Assembly (NCBI RefSeq): GCF_039652435.2
Contig: NZ_CP190246.1
Coordinates: 2,914,001 to 2,978,000, forward strand
Direction of reading: 5' to 3'
Source: Niabella insulamsoli
GTDB taxonomy: Bacteria > Bacteroidota > Bacteroidia > Chitinophagales > Chitinophagaceae
DNA length: 64,000 nt
The notes under the pieces: model-generated
The model's input: the letters and a program-made list of their open reading frames with translations, nothing else
The model's database searches: none
What the model was told of the DNA's origin: nothing
Shown: piece after piece, positions 1 to 8,159 of the stretch
Position numbering within the stretch: the stretch's first letter is position 1
Layout: each line of letters opens with the position of its first letter
Program-made: the position numbers and the translations under genes

Positions 1-1046
1 TCTACCCATCGTTCCTGCGGCACTTCCGGCAGCACGGTATTTAAAATGGAATAAGTGGTTTGAAGACCGAGCATCCCGTTTTTTGCATATTCAAATTCTA
101 CGACTTTATGATCTTTATCCTGCGGGATATGATGCGACGCAATACAATCCACCAGACCGTCGGCAACAGCCTTCTGAAGCGCTTTGCGGTCTTTCTTATC
201 GCGAAACGGCGGATTGACCTTTAAGTTTGAATCATAAGCGGTAATATCTTCGTCGCAAAAGTATAAATGGTAGGGCGTGGCCGAGCAGGTGATGTCAACT
301 TTTTGTTGCTTTGCCTCTTTAATCAGTTTTAATGAAGTCTGCGTCGAAACACCCGTCAAATGAAGCTTCGATTCGGCATAAACGGCCAGTTTAATGTTGG
401 AGGCCACGGCAATATCTTCGGCTATAGCAGGACGCCCGGCGAGCCCCATCCGGGTGGATGTAATACCTTCGTTCATCAAACCGTTTGGACTGATCGTTTT
501 ATCATCCGGAATTTGAATCAACACGCCGTCAAAAGATTTGATATATTGTAAAGCCTTGACGAGGATGCCGGCAGATTGAAGCGGGGATTTACCATCGCTG
601 AAAGCCACAGCACCGCTTAATTTCATGTCATACATTTCCGCCAGTTCTTTGCCCGCCGCGCCACGCGTTACACTTCCGAGGGGATGAATACTTACAGGCA
701 AATCTTTCGACTTTTGAACCACATATTCCACGACAGATTTCTGGTCGATCGCAGGTTGTGTATTGGGTACCACACAGACGTTGGTAAATCCGCCCGCAGC
801 TGCGGCGCGCGCACCGGTTTCCAATGTTTCCCGATACTCAAATCCGGGATCCGCAAAATCGCTGAAGATATCGATCCAACCTGGCGACACATGAAGCCCC
901 TTAGCCTCAACCTTTTGGGCCGCTTTTACTTCAATATCTTTTTTAATGGAAACTATTTTCCCGTTGGCAATATGTATATCAGAAATTTGACCGTTGTAAG
1001 GCGATGTGGGGTCGATGATTTTAGCCTTCTTAATGATGATGTTCAT
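1..1046 (-). CDS. Dihydroorotase-like amidohydrolase (PyrC family), C-terminus beyond the window
   Basis: The reading frame starts at the ATG at 1046 and runs off the left edge, so about 348 N-terminal residues are visible. It begins with the N-terminal beta-sandwich of cyclic amidohydrolases and has the dihydroorotase signatures GFTNVCVVPNT and MYDMKLSGAVAFSDGK. The family converts carbamoyl aspartate to dihydroorotate in pyrimidine synthesis. The usual metal-binding HxH after the first strand is absent: the segment near residue 60 reads GWIDIFSDFADPG instead of a D-x-H-x-H form. Such metal-site-deficient members are known among class I dihydroorotases, where they can support aspartate transcarbamoylase, so catalysis is uncertain. 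The family call is firm; activity is not. Confidence 0.85.
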   Translation of the reverse strand, partial: MNIIIKKAKIIDPTSPYNGQISDIHIANGKIVSIKKDIEVKAAQKVEAKGLHVSPGWIDIFSDFADPGFEYRETLETGARAAAAGGFTNVCVVPNTQPAIDQKSVVEYVVQKSKDLPVSIHPLGSVTRGAAGKELAEMYDMKLSGAVAFSDGKSPLQSAGILVKALQYIKSFDGVLIQIPDDKTISPNGLMNEGITSTRMGLAGRPAIAEDIAVASNIKLAVYAESKLHLTGVSTQTSLKLIKEAKQQKVDITCSATPYHLYFCDEDITAYDSNLKVNPPFRDKKDRKALQKAVADGLVDCIASHHIPQDKDHKVVEFEYAKNGMLGLQTTYSILNTVLPEVPQERWV

Positions 1047-1093
1047 TAAGTTGCGAAGATAAGGCAATGAACTTTGAAATTCGAAAATTGAAA

Positions 1094-1125
1094 TTTGAAA
1101 ATTGCGTTGGATTTGCATACATTTG
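1094..1125 (+). promoter_or_regulatory. Bacteroidota-type promoter of the tRNA-Pro gene
   Basis: TTTG at 1094-1097 and TACATTTG at 1118-1125 are 20 bases apart, matching the Bacteroidota consensus TTTG / TAnnTTTG. The -7 box ends 31 bases before the tRNA 5' end. Confidence 0.7.
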
Positions 1126-1156
1126 CATCCCTCCTGAATCATTTCAGGGGCCGGTT

Positions 1157-1231
1157 CGGGATGTAGCTCAGCCCGGTTAGAGTACACGTCTGGGGGGCGT
1201 GTGGTCGCTAGTTCGAATCTAGTCATCCCGA
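1157..1231 (+). tRNA. tRNA-Pro (anticodon GGG)
   Basis: The acceptor stem CGGGATG pairs with CATCCCG. A TA-GCTC D-arm start, a 7-base anticodon loop CTGGGGG between CACGT and GCGTG, and a T-loop GTTCGAATC are present. The anticodon is GGG. CCA is not encoded. A terminator follows, so the gene is a single transcription unit. Confidence 0.95.
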
Positions 1232-1244
1232 CAACTTTAAAAAT

Positions 1245-1287
1245 CAATCCGTTGTTTATCAATATGATAAGCGACGGATTTTTTTAT
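1245..1287 (+). terminator. Rho-independent terminator after tRNA-Pro
   Basis: The arms ATCCGTTGTTTATC and GATAAGCGACGGAT pair with one mismatch around AATAT and are followed by a run of T residues. Confidence 0.8.
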
Positions 1288-1454
1288 ATTGTGATCTTTC
1301 GATACCGTATTCGAAAAACTTTCACTTCCCCAAAAGCCTTTTATTGAATTGCCAATAAGACCCAATGAAAATTCCAATCTTACCATTTAACTTTAATTGC
1401 GCTATCCGGCGGTCATCAGCCGCCAGATCGATTTTCAAAATTAACAGCTGAGCA

Positions 1455-2795
1455 ATGAAACATTATAAGGTTGTTCTGATATCAATGAGCGGCGTTCGCG
1501 TTTACAACACCTCACTGTTGGAGCTCGGCTTAACGCTCCCTGGTTTTGTTGAACGGAGTAAGGTGATCGCAAGCTTGCCGAGTTTAGGGCTTTTAACGCT
1601 GGCTGCTCATACCCCGCCCCATTGGGAAGTGGCCTATAGGGAGTTGGACAATTTTACTGAAGATGACTTGCAGGAAATAGAAAATGAACAACCAAACATC
1701 GTCGCCTTTTCTGCCTTAACGGCCGGGATAAACGAAACCTATACAATCGCTGCGCGCTTTCGGGCCTGCGGAATAACTGTGGCTATAGGCGGCCTGCACG
1801 TGTCGGCGCTGCCCGACGAAGCCATCCGGTTCGCTGACGCCGTAATTCAGGGAGAGGGAGAAGCCATTTGGCCGACGCTCTTGTCCGACTATGAAAAAGG
1901 CATTTTGAACCCGATGTACAGCTCTATTACGAATTTGGATTTTAATTTTCATTTACACGAAGCTAAAGTGCCGCGATACGATCTTTTAGATATTTCAAAA
2001 TACAACAGACTAACTATTCAAACCACGCGGGGCTGCCCGTTGCACTGCAGCTTCTGCGCCTCGTCGCGAACGATCAGCCGCTACAAAAAGAAGCCCATCA
2101 GGCTTATAGAGAAAGAACTTAATAAAATCTTTGAAATCTGGCACCGGCCATTCATCGAACTTGCGGACGATAATACTTTTATTGACAAGGATTGGTCTAA
2201 ACAATTGCTTGACCTTTTTGCAAACTACAAAATGAAGTGGTTCACGGAAACAGACATTTCGGTGGCTTACGATGACTCTTTATTAGAAAAATTAGCTGAA
2301 TCAAACTGCGCTCAAATTCTTGTCGGATTTGAAACAACTTCTAAAAAGGGGTTGAAAGACCTCGACAACGCCAACTGGAAGTTTAAACAATTTGATCGTT
2401 ATTACAGCGCCATTGAAAAAATTCAATCCTATGGTATATCGGTGAACGGTTGTTTTATATTAGGGTTTGATACCGACACGATTGATACTTTTAAAGAAAC
2501 TGAAGATTTTATCAAGAACAGCCATTTGTCCGAAGTCCAAATTACAATGCTGACGCCTTTTCCAAATACAATGTTGTATCATCAATTAAAACGTGAAAAC
2601 AGGTTACTAAAGGAAAATTACTGGGATCAATGCACTCTTTTCGACGCCACCTTTCATCCAAAAAATTTTACTGTCGAGGAATTCGAACATAATTTTCAGC
2701 GTTTAATGACAAACATCTATGCGAACGAAACCGTTAAAAGATGCAACCGGCATTTTAAACAACTACTAAAATCAAAAATCAATCGCACGTTATGA
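1455..2795 (+). CDS. B12-binding-domain radical SAM protein
   Basis: This 446-residue protein has an N-terminal cobalamin-binding-like Rossmann region (about 1-150, with IGGLHVSALPDEA and GEGEAIW) followed by a radical SAM core. The 4Fe-4S motif is C194-x3-C198-x2-C201 in RGCPLHCSFC. Later core elements include ELADDN, QILVGFETT and NGCFILGFDTDT. The arrangement matches the class B radical SAM methylase group (BchE/HpnP-like), whose members act on lipids, pigments or antibiotics. The N-terminus lacks a canonical DxHxxG B12 motif, so cobalamin use is uncertain. The stop codon overlaps the start of the next gene (ATGA), which points to translational coupling with a membrane protein and perhaps a membrane-associated substrate. 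The substrate is unknown. Confidence 0.85.
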   Translation: MKHYKVVLISMSGVRVYNTSLLELGLTLPGFVERSKVIASLPSLGLLTLAAHTPPHWEVAYRELDNFTEDDLQEIENEQPNIVAFSALTAGINETYTIAARFRACGITVAIGGLHVSALPDEAIRFADAVIQGEGEAIWPTLLSDYEKGILNPMYSSITNLDFNFHLHEAKVPRYDLLDISKYNRLTIQTTRGCPLHCSFCASSRTISRYKKKPIRLIEKELNKIFEIWHRPFIELADDNTFIDKDWSKQLLDLFANYKMKWFTETDISVAYDDSLLEKLAESNCAQILVGFETTSKKGLKDLDNANWKFKQFDRYYSAIEKIQSYGISVNGCFILGFDTDTIDTFKETEDFIKNSHLSEVQITMLTPFPNTMLYHQLKRENRLLKENYWDQCTLFDATFHPKNFTVEEFEHNFQRLMTNIYANETVKRCNRHFKQLLKSKINRTL

Positions 2796-3457
2796 GTACC
2801 GCCAAATTTATCATCAGGCTTTTAACTTTCCGCCTCACCAGAGAGGAGATGCTTAGCTTTGAGCATAAACATTTAATCACAGGAATCATCGGCACCTGGC
2901 TGGTAGGAATGGGACGCTACTGGGACGATCCCAAAGCGAGTTTGTTACAACACTTAGGGATGGGCTCTGTGATTTACATCTTTGCATTAGCTGCTTTTAT
3001 CTGGCTCATTATCTTACCGTTTAAAGTCGAAAAATGGTCCTACAAAAACGTGCTGACATTTATCGCATTAACCTCTTTTCCTGCTATTTTTTATGCCATA
3101 CCTGTTGAGCGCTTTTTTTCTATTTCGACAGCTAACAAAATAAATGTTTGGTTTTTGGCGATTGTTGCACTGTGGCGGCTCGGCCTGCTATGCTTTTTTA
3201 TGGACCGCTTCACCAGGCTATCAACCGGAACTCTTGTAACGGTAACATTCATGCCTATCTGCCTAATCATTTCGGCGTTGACACTTTTGAACCTGCACCA
3301 TGTCGTGTTCGAAGTGATGGGTGGCATAAGAAACCCAACCGCCCACGACAGTTCCTATTCTGTATTGGTGGTATTGACGCTTATCTCCATGATTCTGGCC
3401 ATACCGTTGGTTATCGCTTATGGTGTGGCTATTTACAACAACAGGAAAAAGAAATAA
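2792..3457 (+). CDS. Multi-pass membrane protein coupled to the radical SAM gene
   Basis: I do not recognise a named family for this 221-residue protein. About five hydrophobic segments are visible, at roughly 28-45, 56-75, 85-102, 118-137, 147-168 and 190-212, and the C-terminus is basic (NNRKKK). The N-terminal part has a soluble, charged stretch (LTREEMLSFEHKH). Its ATG overlaps the stop of the radical SAM gene by four bases, and a tiny membrane protein follows 37 bases later, so the three genes very likely form one operon. No catalytic motif is evident. It may anchor or feed the radical SAM enzyme, but that is inference from position only. Confidence 0.75.
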   Translation: MSTAKFIIRLLTFRLTREEMLSFEHKHLITGIIGTWLVGMGRYWDDPKASLLQHLGMGSVIYIFALAAFIWLIILPFKVEKWSYKNVLTFIALTSFPAIFYAIPVERFFSISTANKINVWFLAIVALWRLGLLCFFMDRFTRLSTGTLVTVTFMPICLIISALTLLNLHHVVFEVMGGIRNPTAHDSSYSVLVVLTLISMILAIPLVIAYGVAIYNNRKKK

Positions 3458-3494
3458 AGTTTGGTAAAAAAGAAACGCTGTTTAAACAAAACTT

Positions 3495-3662
3495 ATGACA
3501 ACTTTGAAAATTGTATTATTTGCGATAGGGCTAATAGTTAGCCTTTATTGGATATTAAAAGGACGCAAAAAAAATAAAAATGCATTAAGCAGTAGCGTAA
3601 ACTGGCTTTTGCCGCTGGCCTTCCTGCTCCTACTGATCAAAAGCATCAGAGATCTATTGTAA
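3495..3662 (+). CDS. Small membrane protein, 55 residues
   Basis: This short frame encodes two predicted membrane spans (IVLFAIGLIVSLYWIL and WLLPLAFLLLLI) separated by a basic loop rich in Lys and Asn. It lies 37 bases after the preceding membrane protein gene on the same strand. No family is recognised. Codon usage and the clean two-span layout suggest a real gene, but at this length that is not certain. Confidence 0.55.
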   Translation: MTTLKIVLFAIGLIVSLYWILKGRKKNKNALSSSVNWLLPLAFLLLLIKSIRDLL

Positions 3663-3743
3663 TGCCTGAATGGAAAATTTGGCACTGAAAAATTTCAATG
3701 GTCCAACTTTTGATAGGTTTTATCAGGACTAAACTCTTTCGAC

Positions 3744-4199
3744 ATGAAAAACAGGAATTATCGCAAGCTTTTTGCAACGATGGCAATTTCCCTGCTCATT
3801 ATGTATTTCATTATGTTCTTAAATATGGATAGAGCGGCACATTATCATACCAGCCTGACCCGGGCTTATATGGCCATTCTTATGGTAGCGCCCATGGCTA
3901 TTCTCATGATCATGATGATGGGAAAAATGTACGCTAGTAAAAAGAAGAACGGTTTAATTATCATTGCTGCTATCATTGTGTTCGCAGCGGCGCTGACAGG
4001 CTTACGGACACAAACACCTGTGAATGATATACAATATATGAAGGCCATGATTCCCCATCATTCATCCGCGATCATGACCAGTAAGCATGCACATATTCAG
4101 GATCCGGAAGTCCGAAAACTTGCAGATAGCATCATCGCATCTCAAGAGCGTGAAATTCGGGAAATGGAAACAATGATCAGGCGGCTGAAGGGGCGATAA
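3744..4199 (+). CDS. DUF305 family membrane protein
   Basis: This 151-residue protein has three hydrophobic segments (about 10-26, 40-58, 70-88) followed by a periplasmic or cytosolic DUF305 segment with the signature YMKAMIPHHSSAIMTSKHA and a helical tail (EREIREMETMIRRL). The His-His pair and Met residues are typical of this ferritin-like family, which often sits beside copper-resistance genes. Here it precedes an HMA/AraC regulator and a CopA/multicopper-oxidase block, which supports a copper-linked role. The biochemical function of the family is not established. Confidence 0.85.
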   Translation: MKNRNYRKLFATMAISLLIMYFIMFLNMDRAAHYHTSLTRAYMAILMVAPMAILMIMMMGKMYASKKKNGLIIIAAIIVFAAALTGLRTQTPVNDIQYMKAMIPHHSSAIMTSKHAHIQDPEVRKLADSIIASQEREIREMETMIRRLKGR

Positions 4200-4253
4200 T
4201 GAAAATCTGCCCGGAAGATTTTACCTTTGTGCGGACACGACCCCATCCGAAAA

Positions 4254-4817
4254 ATGACAACAATTTTCATCAAAAATATGGTTTGCAACCGCTGCATTAT
4301 GGTGGTGCAAAATCAGCTGGACAAGTTAGGTATAGCAGTAAAGAGTATCAGGCTTGGAGAAGCCGTATTGGAAAACAACCTATCCCCCCAAACAAAACAA
4401 AACCTGGAAGCTGCGCTCGTTCCGCTCGGCTTCGAGATTATAGACGATAAAAAAAGCCGGATTATTGAGAAGATCAAAAACATAATTATTGATCAGGTAC
4501 ATTACCAGGATAGTGAACTCAGAACAAATCTTTCGGATTTACTGAGCAGCCGCTTGCATCACGATTACCACTATTTATCCAACCTTTTTTCGGAAGTAGA
4601 AGGCACGACCATTGAGAAATATTTTATTGCTCAGAAAATAGAGAAAGTAAAAGAATTGTTGGTATATGATGAACTAACGCTGAGTGAAATTGCCTTTCGG
4701 CTAAATTATTCAAGTGTGGCTTATCTCAGCAATCAATTTAAAAAGGTAACCGGCTTATCTCCCAGTCATTTCAAAAACATCAAAGACCATCGTCGCAAGC
4801 CCCTGGACGGCGTTTAG
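4254..4817 (+). CDS. Short AraC-type regulator with an N-terminal HMA-like CxxC segment
   Basis: The 187-residue protein joins a heavy-metal-associated-like segment of about 65 residues (C11-x2-C14 in NMVCNRC) to a C-terminal AraC helix-turn-helix pair (about 90-180, with LTLSEIAFRLNYSSVAYLSNQFKKVTG split over the second helix-turn-helix). There is no cupin or other usual AraC sensor domain. The start at 4254 is chosen because the nine residues upstream do not belong to the HMA-like strand; an in-frame ATG at 4227 is the alternative. It sits between DUF305 and the CopA block, so a copper-responsive regulator is the natural inference. Ligand and targets are not shown by the sequence. Confidence 0.8.
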   Translation: MTTIFIKNMVCNRCIMVVQNQLDKLGIAVKSIRLGEAVLENNLSPQTKQNLEAALVPLGFEIIDDKKSRIIEKIKNIIIDQVHYQDSELRTNLSDLLSSRLHHDYHYLSNLFSEVEGTTIEKYFIAQKIEKVKELLVYDELTLSEIAFRLNYSSVAYLSNQFKKVTGLSPSHFKNIKDHRRKPLDGV

Positions 4818-4887
4818 GCTGAAGGGAGTGAATGTAATCATTTAATTATCGATATCTTCATGGTTCGTTAACCAAAACACGCTAACC

Positions 4888-5295
4888 ATGACGAAGAAAC
4901 AAGTCACTCAATTATCATATGAGATAACGGGCTTTGCTATTAAAGTCCATAAAGCATTAGGTCCGGGTCTTTTAGAAAGTGTGTATGAAAAATGCCTTTA
5001 TTATGAATTACAAAAGAATGGATACCAGGTAAGACAACAAGTTTTTGTGCCCGTTTTTTATGATGATATTGTTCTAGATACCGCACTCAGGCTGGATTTG
5101 CTGGTAAATGACACAATAATCGTGGAGCTCAAAGCAGTCGAAGCCATTCATCCCGTTCATGAGGCCCAGCTTATAACCTACCTGAAACTTCTAAAAAAAC
5201 CGCAGGGACTATTGATTAACTTCTTCACCGATAATATCACGAAAACCCTGAAACCCTTTGTTAATGAGTATTTCAAAAGATTACCCGATGGATAG
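4888..5295 (+). CDS. GxxExxY family protein (PDDEXK-like)
   Basis: This 135-residue protein carries the naming motif in GPGLLESVYEKCL (about 26-38), and a PDDEXK-like core: D71 in LRLDLLV, then VELKAVE near 79-85, followed by QLITYLKLL. Length is normal for the family. These proteins are widespread in Bacteroidota, have a nuclease-type fold and no settled role. Two imperfect palindromic repeats follow directly downstream. It interrupts an otherwise copper-related block and may have arrived independently. Confidence 0.85.
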   Translation: MTKKQVTQLSYEITGFAIKVHKALGPGLLESVYEKCLYYELQKNGYQVRQQVFVPVFYDDIVLDTALRLDLLVNDTIIVELKAVEAIHPVHEAQLITYLKLLKKPQGLLINFFTDNITKTLKPFVNEYFKRLPDG

Positions 5296-5313
5296 GTGAC
5301 TGACCAAACATTG

Positions 5314-5455
5314 AAACCATTAAGAAGTTAAGATTGGAGCACATTAAAAACTCTTAATGACCCTTAATGCTCGAACGGTTCCATAACTTAAAACCATTAA
5401 GAAGTTAAGATAGTGCAGAGTAAACAATCTTAATAACCCTTAATGCCTTAATGTT
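5314..5455 (+). repeat. Two copies of an AT-rich palindromic repeat (REP-like)
   Basis: AAACCATTAAGAAGTTAAGAT occurs at 5314-5334 and again, identically, at 5391-5411, 77 bases apart. Each copy is followed 15-18 bases later by a CTTAATnACCCTTAATGC arm that is roughly its reverse complement, so each unit could fold into a hairpin. The rest of the gap to 5567 is AT-rich with no gene; the CopA promoter probably lies there. Confidence 0.75.
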
Positions 5456-5567
5456 TCCTTGATTCCACATCACACAACATTAAAATATTACAACTCAAAT
5501 CCATAATTCCATAACAATTCGCCCTCCATTTGTTGCCAACTTTGTAGCATCAACTAATTCTTAAAAA

Positions 5568-7880
5568 ATGGCAAATAATCACAACCTAATAAAAGAAACA
5601 TTCCCGGTGCTGGGCATGACATGCGCCTCTTGCGCAAACAGTACAGAAAGCATCGTAAAAAGTCAGCCGGGAGTCATTTCTGCTTCCGTCAATTATGCTA
5701 CCGGCCTGTTGAATGTAACGTATCAACCAGCTACAACAACGCCCTCGCAGCTACAAAAAGCGGTACAGAGCATAGGCTACGATCTGTTTATCGAAAGGGA
5801 AAGCAGCCAGCAGGAAACACTGGAAGCTATCCATGAGAAAAAATTCCGCCAACTCAAGGCAAAAACACTTTGGGCCATTCTGCTTTCCTTACCAGTTGTC
5901 ATTATTGGCATGTTTCTCATGCACATGCCCTATGCGAATGAAGTGATGTTCCTTTTTGCAACGCCGGTCGTACTGTGGATTGGCCGCGATTTTTTTAAAA
6001 ATGCCTGGAAGCAGGCACAGCATCGTGCCGCCAATATGGACACTTTAGTGGCCTTAAGCACCGGCATTGCTTATTTATTCAGTGTATTCAATATGCTCTT
6101 TCCTGATTTTTGGTTGGCAAAAGGATTGGAAGCGCATGTGTATTTTGAAGCGGCGTCCGTTATCATCGCCTTTATATTATTAGGTAAACTTTTAGAGGAA
6201 AAAGCCAAAGGCAATACTTCTTCGGCCATTAAAAAACTCATCGGACTTCAGCCCAAAACCGTCTTGGTTATTCAAGCGGACGGTACCGAAAAAGAAATCG
6301 CAATTGAAAATGTAAATACAGGCGACATCCTATTGGTAAAACCCGGAGAAAAAATTGCAGTCGACGGCATGGTGACTCAAGGCCATTCTTATGTGGACGA
6401 AAGCATGCTCAGCGGCGAATCCATCCCGGTAGCGAAGGAAGCCGGCGTTAAAGTCTTTGCAGGCACGATCAATCAGAAAGGCAGCTTTCGGTTCGAAGCG
6501 GTGAAAGTAGGAAAAGAAACCATGTTGGCACAGATTATCAAAATGGTACAAGATGCACAAGGCAGCAAAGCGCCGGTTCAAAAACTTGTTGATAAAATCG
6601 CGGGAATTTTCGTCCCGGTCGTCATCGGCATCGCCATACTCACTTTTGCTCTATGGGTCATTCTTGGCGGAAACAACGGGCTGGTTCAGGGTTTGCTGGC
6701 GGCCGTAACAGTGTTGGTAATTGCCTGTCCGTGCGCCTTAGGCCTCGCTACACCAACGGCTATTATGGTGGGTGTTGGCAAGGGCGCCGAAAATGGTATT
6801 CTTATAAAAGACGCCGAAAGTCTCGAACTGGCTAAAAATGTAACCACTATCGTTTTGGATAAAACCGGCACCATCACCGAAGGTAAACCACAGGTAGCGG
6901 GAATGAAATGGCTCGAAAACTTCGAAGCCGAAAAGAATATTCTTTTAAGTATCGAAAAGCGATCAGAGCATCCGCTTGCAGAAGCGGTCGTTAGATACCT
7001 CGATGATGCCGCTACTGTCCCACTCCTTTCTTTTCAAAGCATTACGGGAAAGGGCGCTACCGCTACGTATGACGATCAAATCTATTTTGTAGGAAATAAA
7101 AAATTACTGGTTGAAAATAAGATTGAAATTTCCACGACCTTGGCCGACCAGGCTAACGAATGGAATAAACTGTCAAAGACAGTCATCTGGTTTGCCAACG
7201 GTTCAGAAGCGTTATCCGTTATTGCCATCGCTGATCAGATTAAGGAGACATCGGTGAGTGCTATTAAAACATTGCAAGACATGGGAATTGATCTGTATAT
7301 GCTCACTGGCGATAATGAGGCTACTGCAAAAGCTATTGCTGTTCAAACGGGCATTCCCCATTACAAAGTAGAAATGTTACCGCAATACAAAGCAGATTTT
7401 ATAAAAGAATTACAGCAGCAGGGAAAAGTCGTAGCGATGGTGGGCGACGGTATCAATGACAGTACGGCGCTGGCAACCGCAGACGTAAGCATTGCTATGG
7501 GTAAAGGATCCGATATCGCGATGGACGTTGCAAAAATGACCATTATATCTTCTGATCTAAATAAAATTCCGCAAGCCATAAAATTGTCTAAGCAAACCGT
7601 AGCCACGATAAAACAAAATTTGTTCTGGGCGTTTATTTACAACCTTATTGGCATACCCATTGCAGCAGGCCTGCTCTATCCCATCAATGGCTTCTTGCTA
7701 AATCCCATGATTGCAGGAGCGGCCATGGCCCTGAGCAGTGTAAGCGTTGTGAGCAATAGTTTAAGATTGAAATGGAAAAAGCTCGGGGGCGTAAATCTTA
7801 CAAATCAAAAACAAAATAGTGTAACACCCGCTGCCGGAAGGGACGCTAACTTTGACACCATTCATCACCAATTAAATTAA
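5568..7880 (+). CDS. copA: Copper-translocating P1B-type ATPase
   Basis: This ATPase exports Cu(I) from the cytosol across the inner membrane. One HMA domain is present (C19 and C22 in GMTCASC), followed by eight predicted membrane spans. The ion-path motif C387-P388-C389 is in CPCALGLATPTA, the phosphorylated Asp is D431 in DKTGT, and SEHPLAEAVV, TGDN and GDGINDS complete the P1B set. The length of 770 is normal for a one-HMA enzyme. The CPC motif and HP locus fit Cu/Ag specificity. A small CopZ-like protein begins four bases after its stop and a multicopper oxidase follows, so the three are probably co-transcribed. Confidence 0.96.
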   Translation: MANNHNLIKETFPVLGMTCASCANSTESIVKSQPGVISASVNYATGLLNVTYQPATTTPSQLQKAVQSIGYDLFIERESSQQETLEAIHEKKFRQLKAKTLWAILLSLPVVIIGMFLMHMPYANEVMFLFATPVVLWIGRDFFKNAWKQAQHRAANMDTLVALSTGIAYLFSVFNMLFPDFWLAKGLEAHVYFEAASVIIAFILLGKLLEEKAKGNTSSAIKKLIGLQPKTVLVIQADGTEKEIAIENVNTGDILLVKPGEKIAVDGMVTQGHSYVDESMLSGESIPVAKEAGVKVFAGTINQKGSFRFEAVKVGKETMLAQIIKMVQDAQGSKAPVQKLVDKIAGIFVPVVIGIAILTFALWVILGGNNGLVQGLLAAVTVLVIACPCALGLATPTAIMVGVGKGAENGILIKDAESLELAKNVTTIVLDKTGTITEGKPQVAGMKWLENFEAEKNILLSIEKRSEHPLAEAVVRYLDDAATVPLLSFQSITGKGATATYDDQIYFVGNKKLLVENKIEISTTLADQANEWNKLSKTVIWFANGSEALSVIAIADQIKETSVSAIKTLQDMGIDLYMLTGDNEATAKAIAVQTGIPHYKVEMLPQYKADFIKELQQQGKVVAMVGDGINDSTALATADVSIAMGKGSDIAMDVAKMTIISSDLNKIPQAIKLSKQTVATIKQNLFWAFIYNLIGIPIAAGLLYPINGFLLNPMIAGAAMALSSVSVVSNSLRLKWKKLGGVNLTNQKQNSVTPAAGRDANFDTIHHQLN

Positions 7881-7884
7881 AAAA

Positions 7885-8100
7885 ATGGAAAATAAGGAGC
7901 TAAAATTCAAGACTAATATCAATTGCAGTGGCTGCGTTGCGGCGGTAAAACCTCATTTGGATCAGGCGACGGGAGTTGACCACTGGAAAGTAGATACCGT
8001 CCATAAAGACAAAATACTCACCGTAAATGCGGCAGACATCAGCGCTGATAAAGTCATTAAAACTGTTGAAAATGCAGGCTATAAAATAGAAGCAATTTGA
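7885..8100 (+). CDS. CopZ-like heavy-metal-associated domain protein
   Basis: This is a single 71-residue HMA domain with the CxxC metal site at C14 and C17 (NCSGC) and a beta-alpha-beta layout. Proteins of this kind shuttle Cu(I) to CopA. The usual Met before the first Cys (MxCxxC) is replaced by Ile (NINCSGC), a variant common in Bacteroidota copies. It starts four bases after copA, which suggests tight co-expression. Confidence 0.9.
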   Translation: MENKELKFKTNINCSGCVAAVKPHLDQATGVDHWKVDTVHKDKILTVNAADISADKVIKTVENAGYKIEAI

Positions 8101-8159
8101 AACAATTAAATTACCATAACATTAAAACTTCCTTACCTTTTTAAAGTGAAAATTATAAA

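Noticed and set aside
4199..4450. An 83-codon plus-strand frame after DUF305
   Set aside because: It overlaps the HMA/AraC gene in another frame and lacks any family signal.
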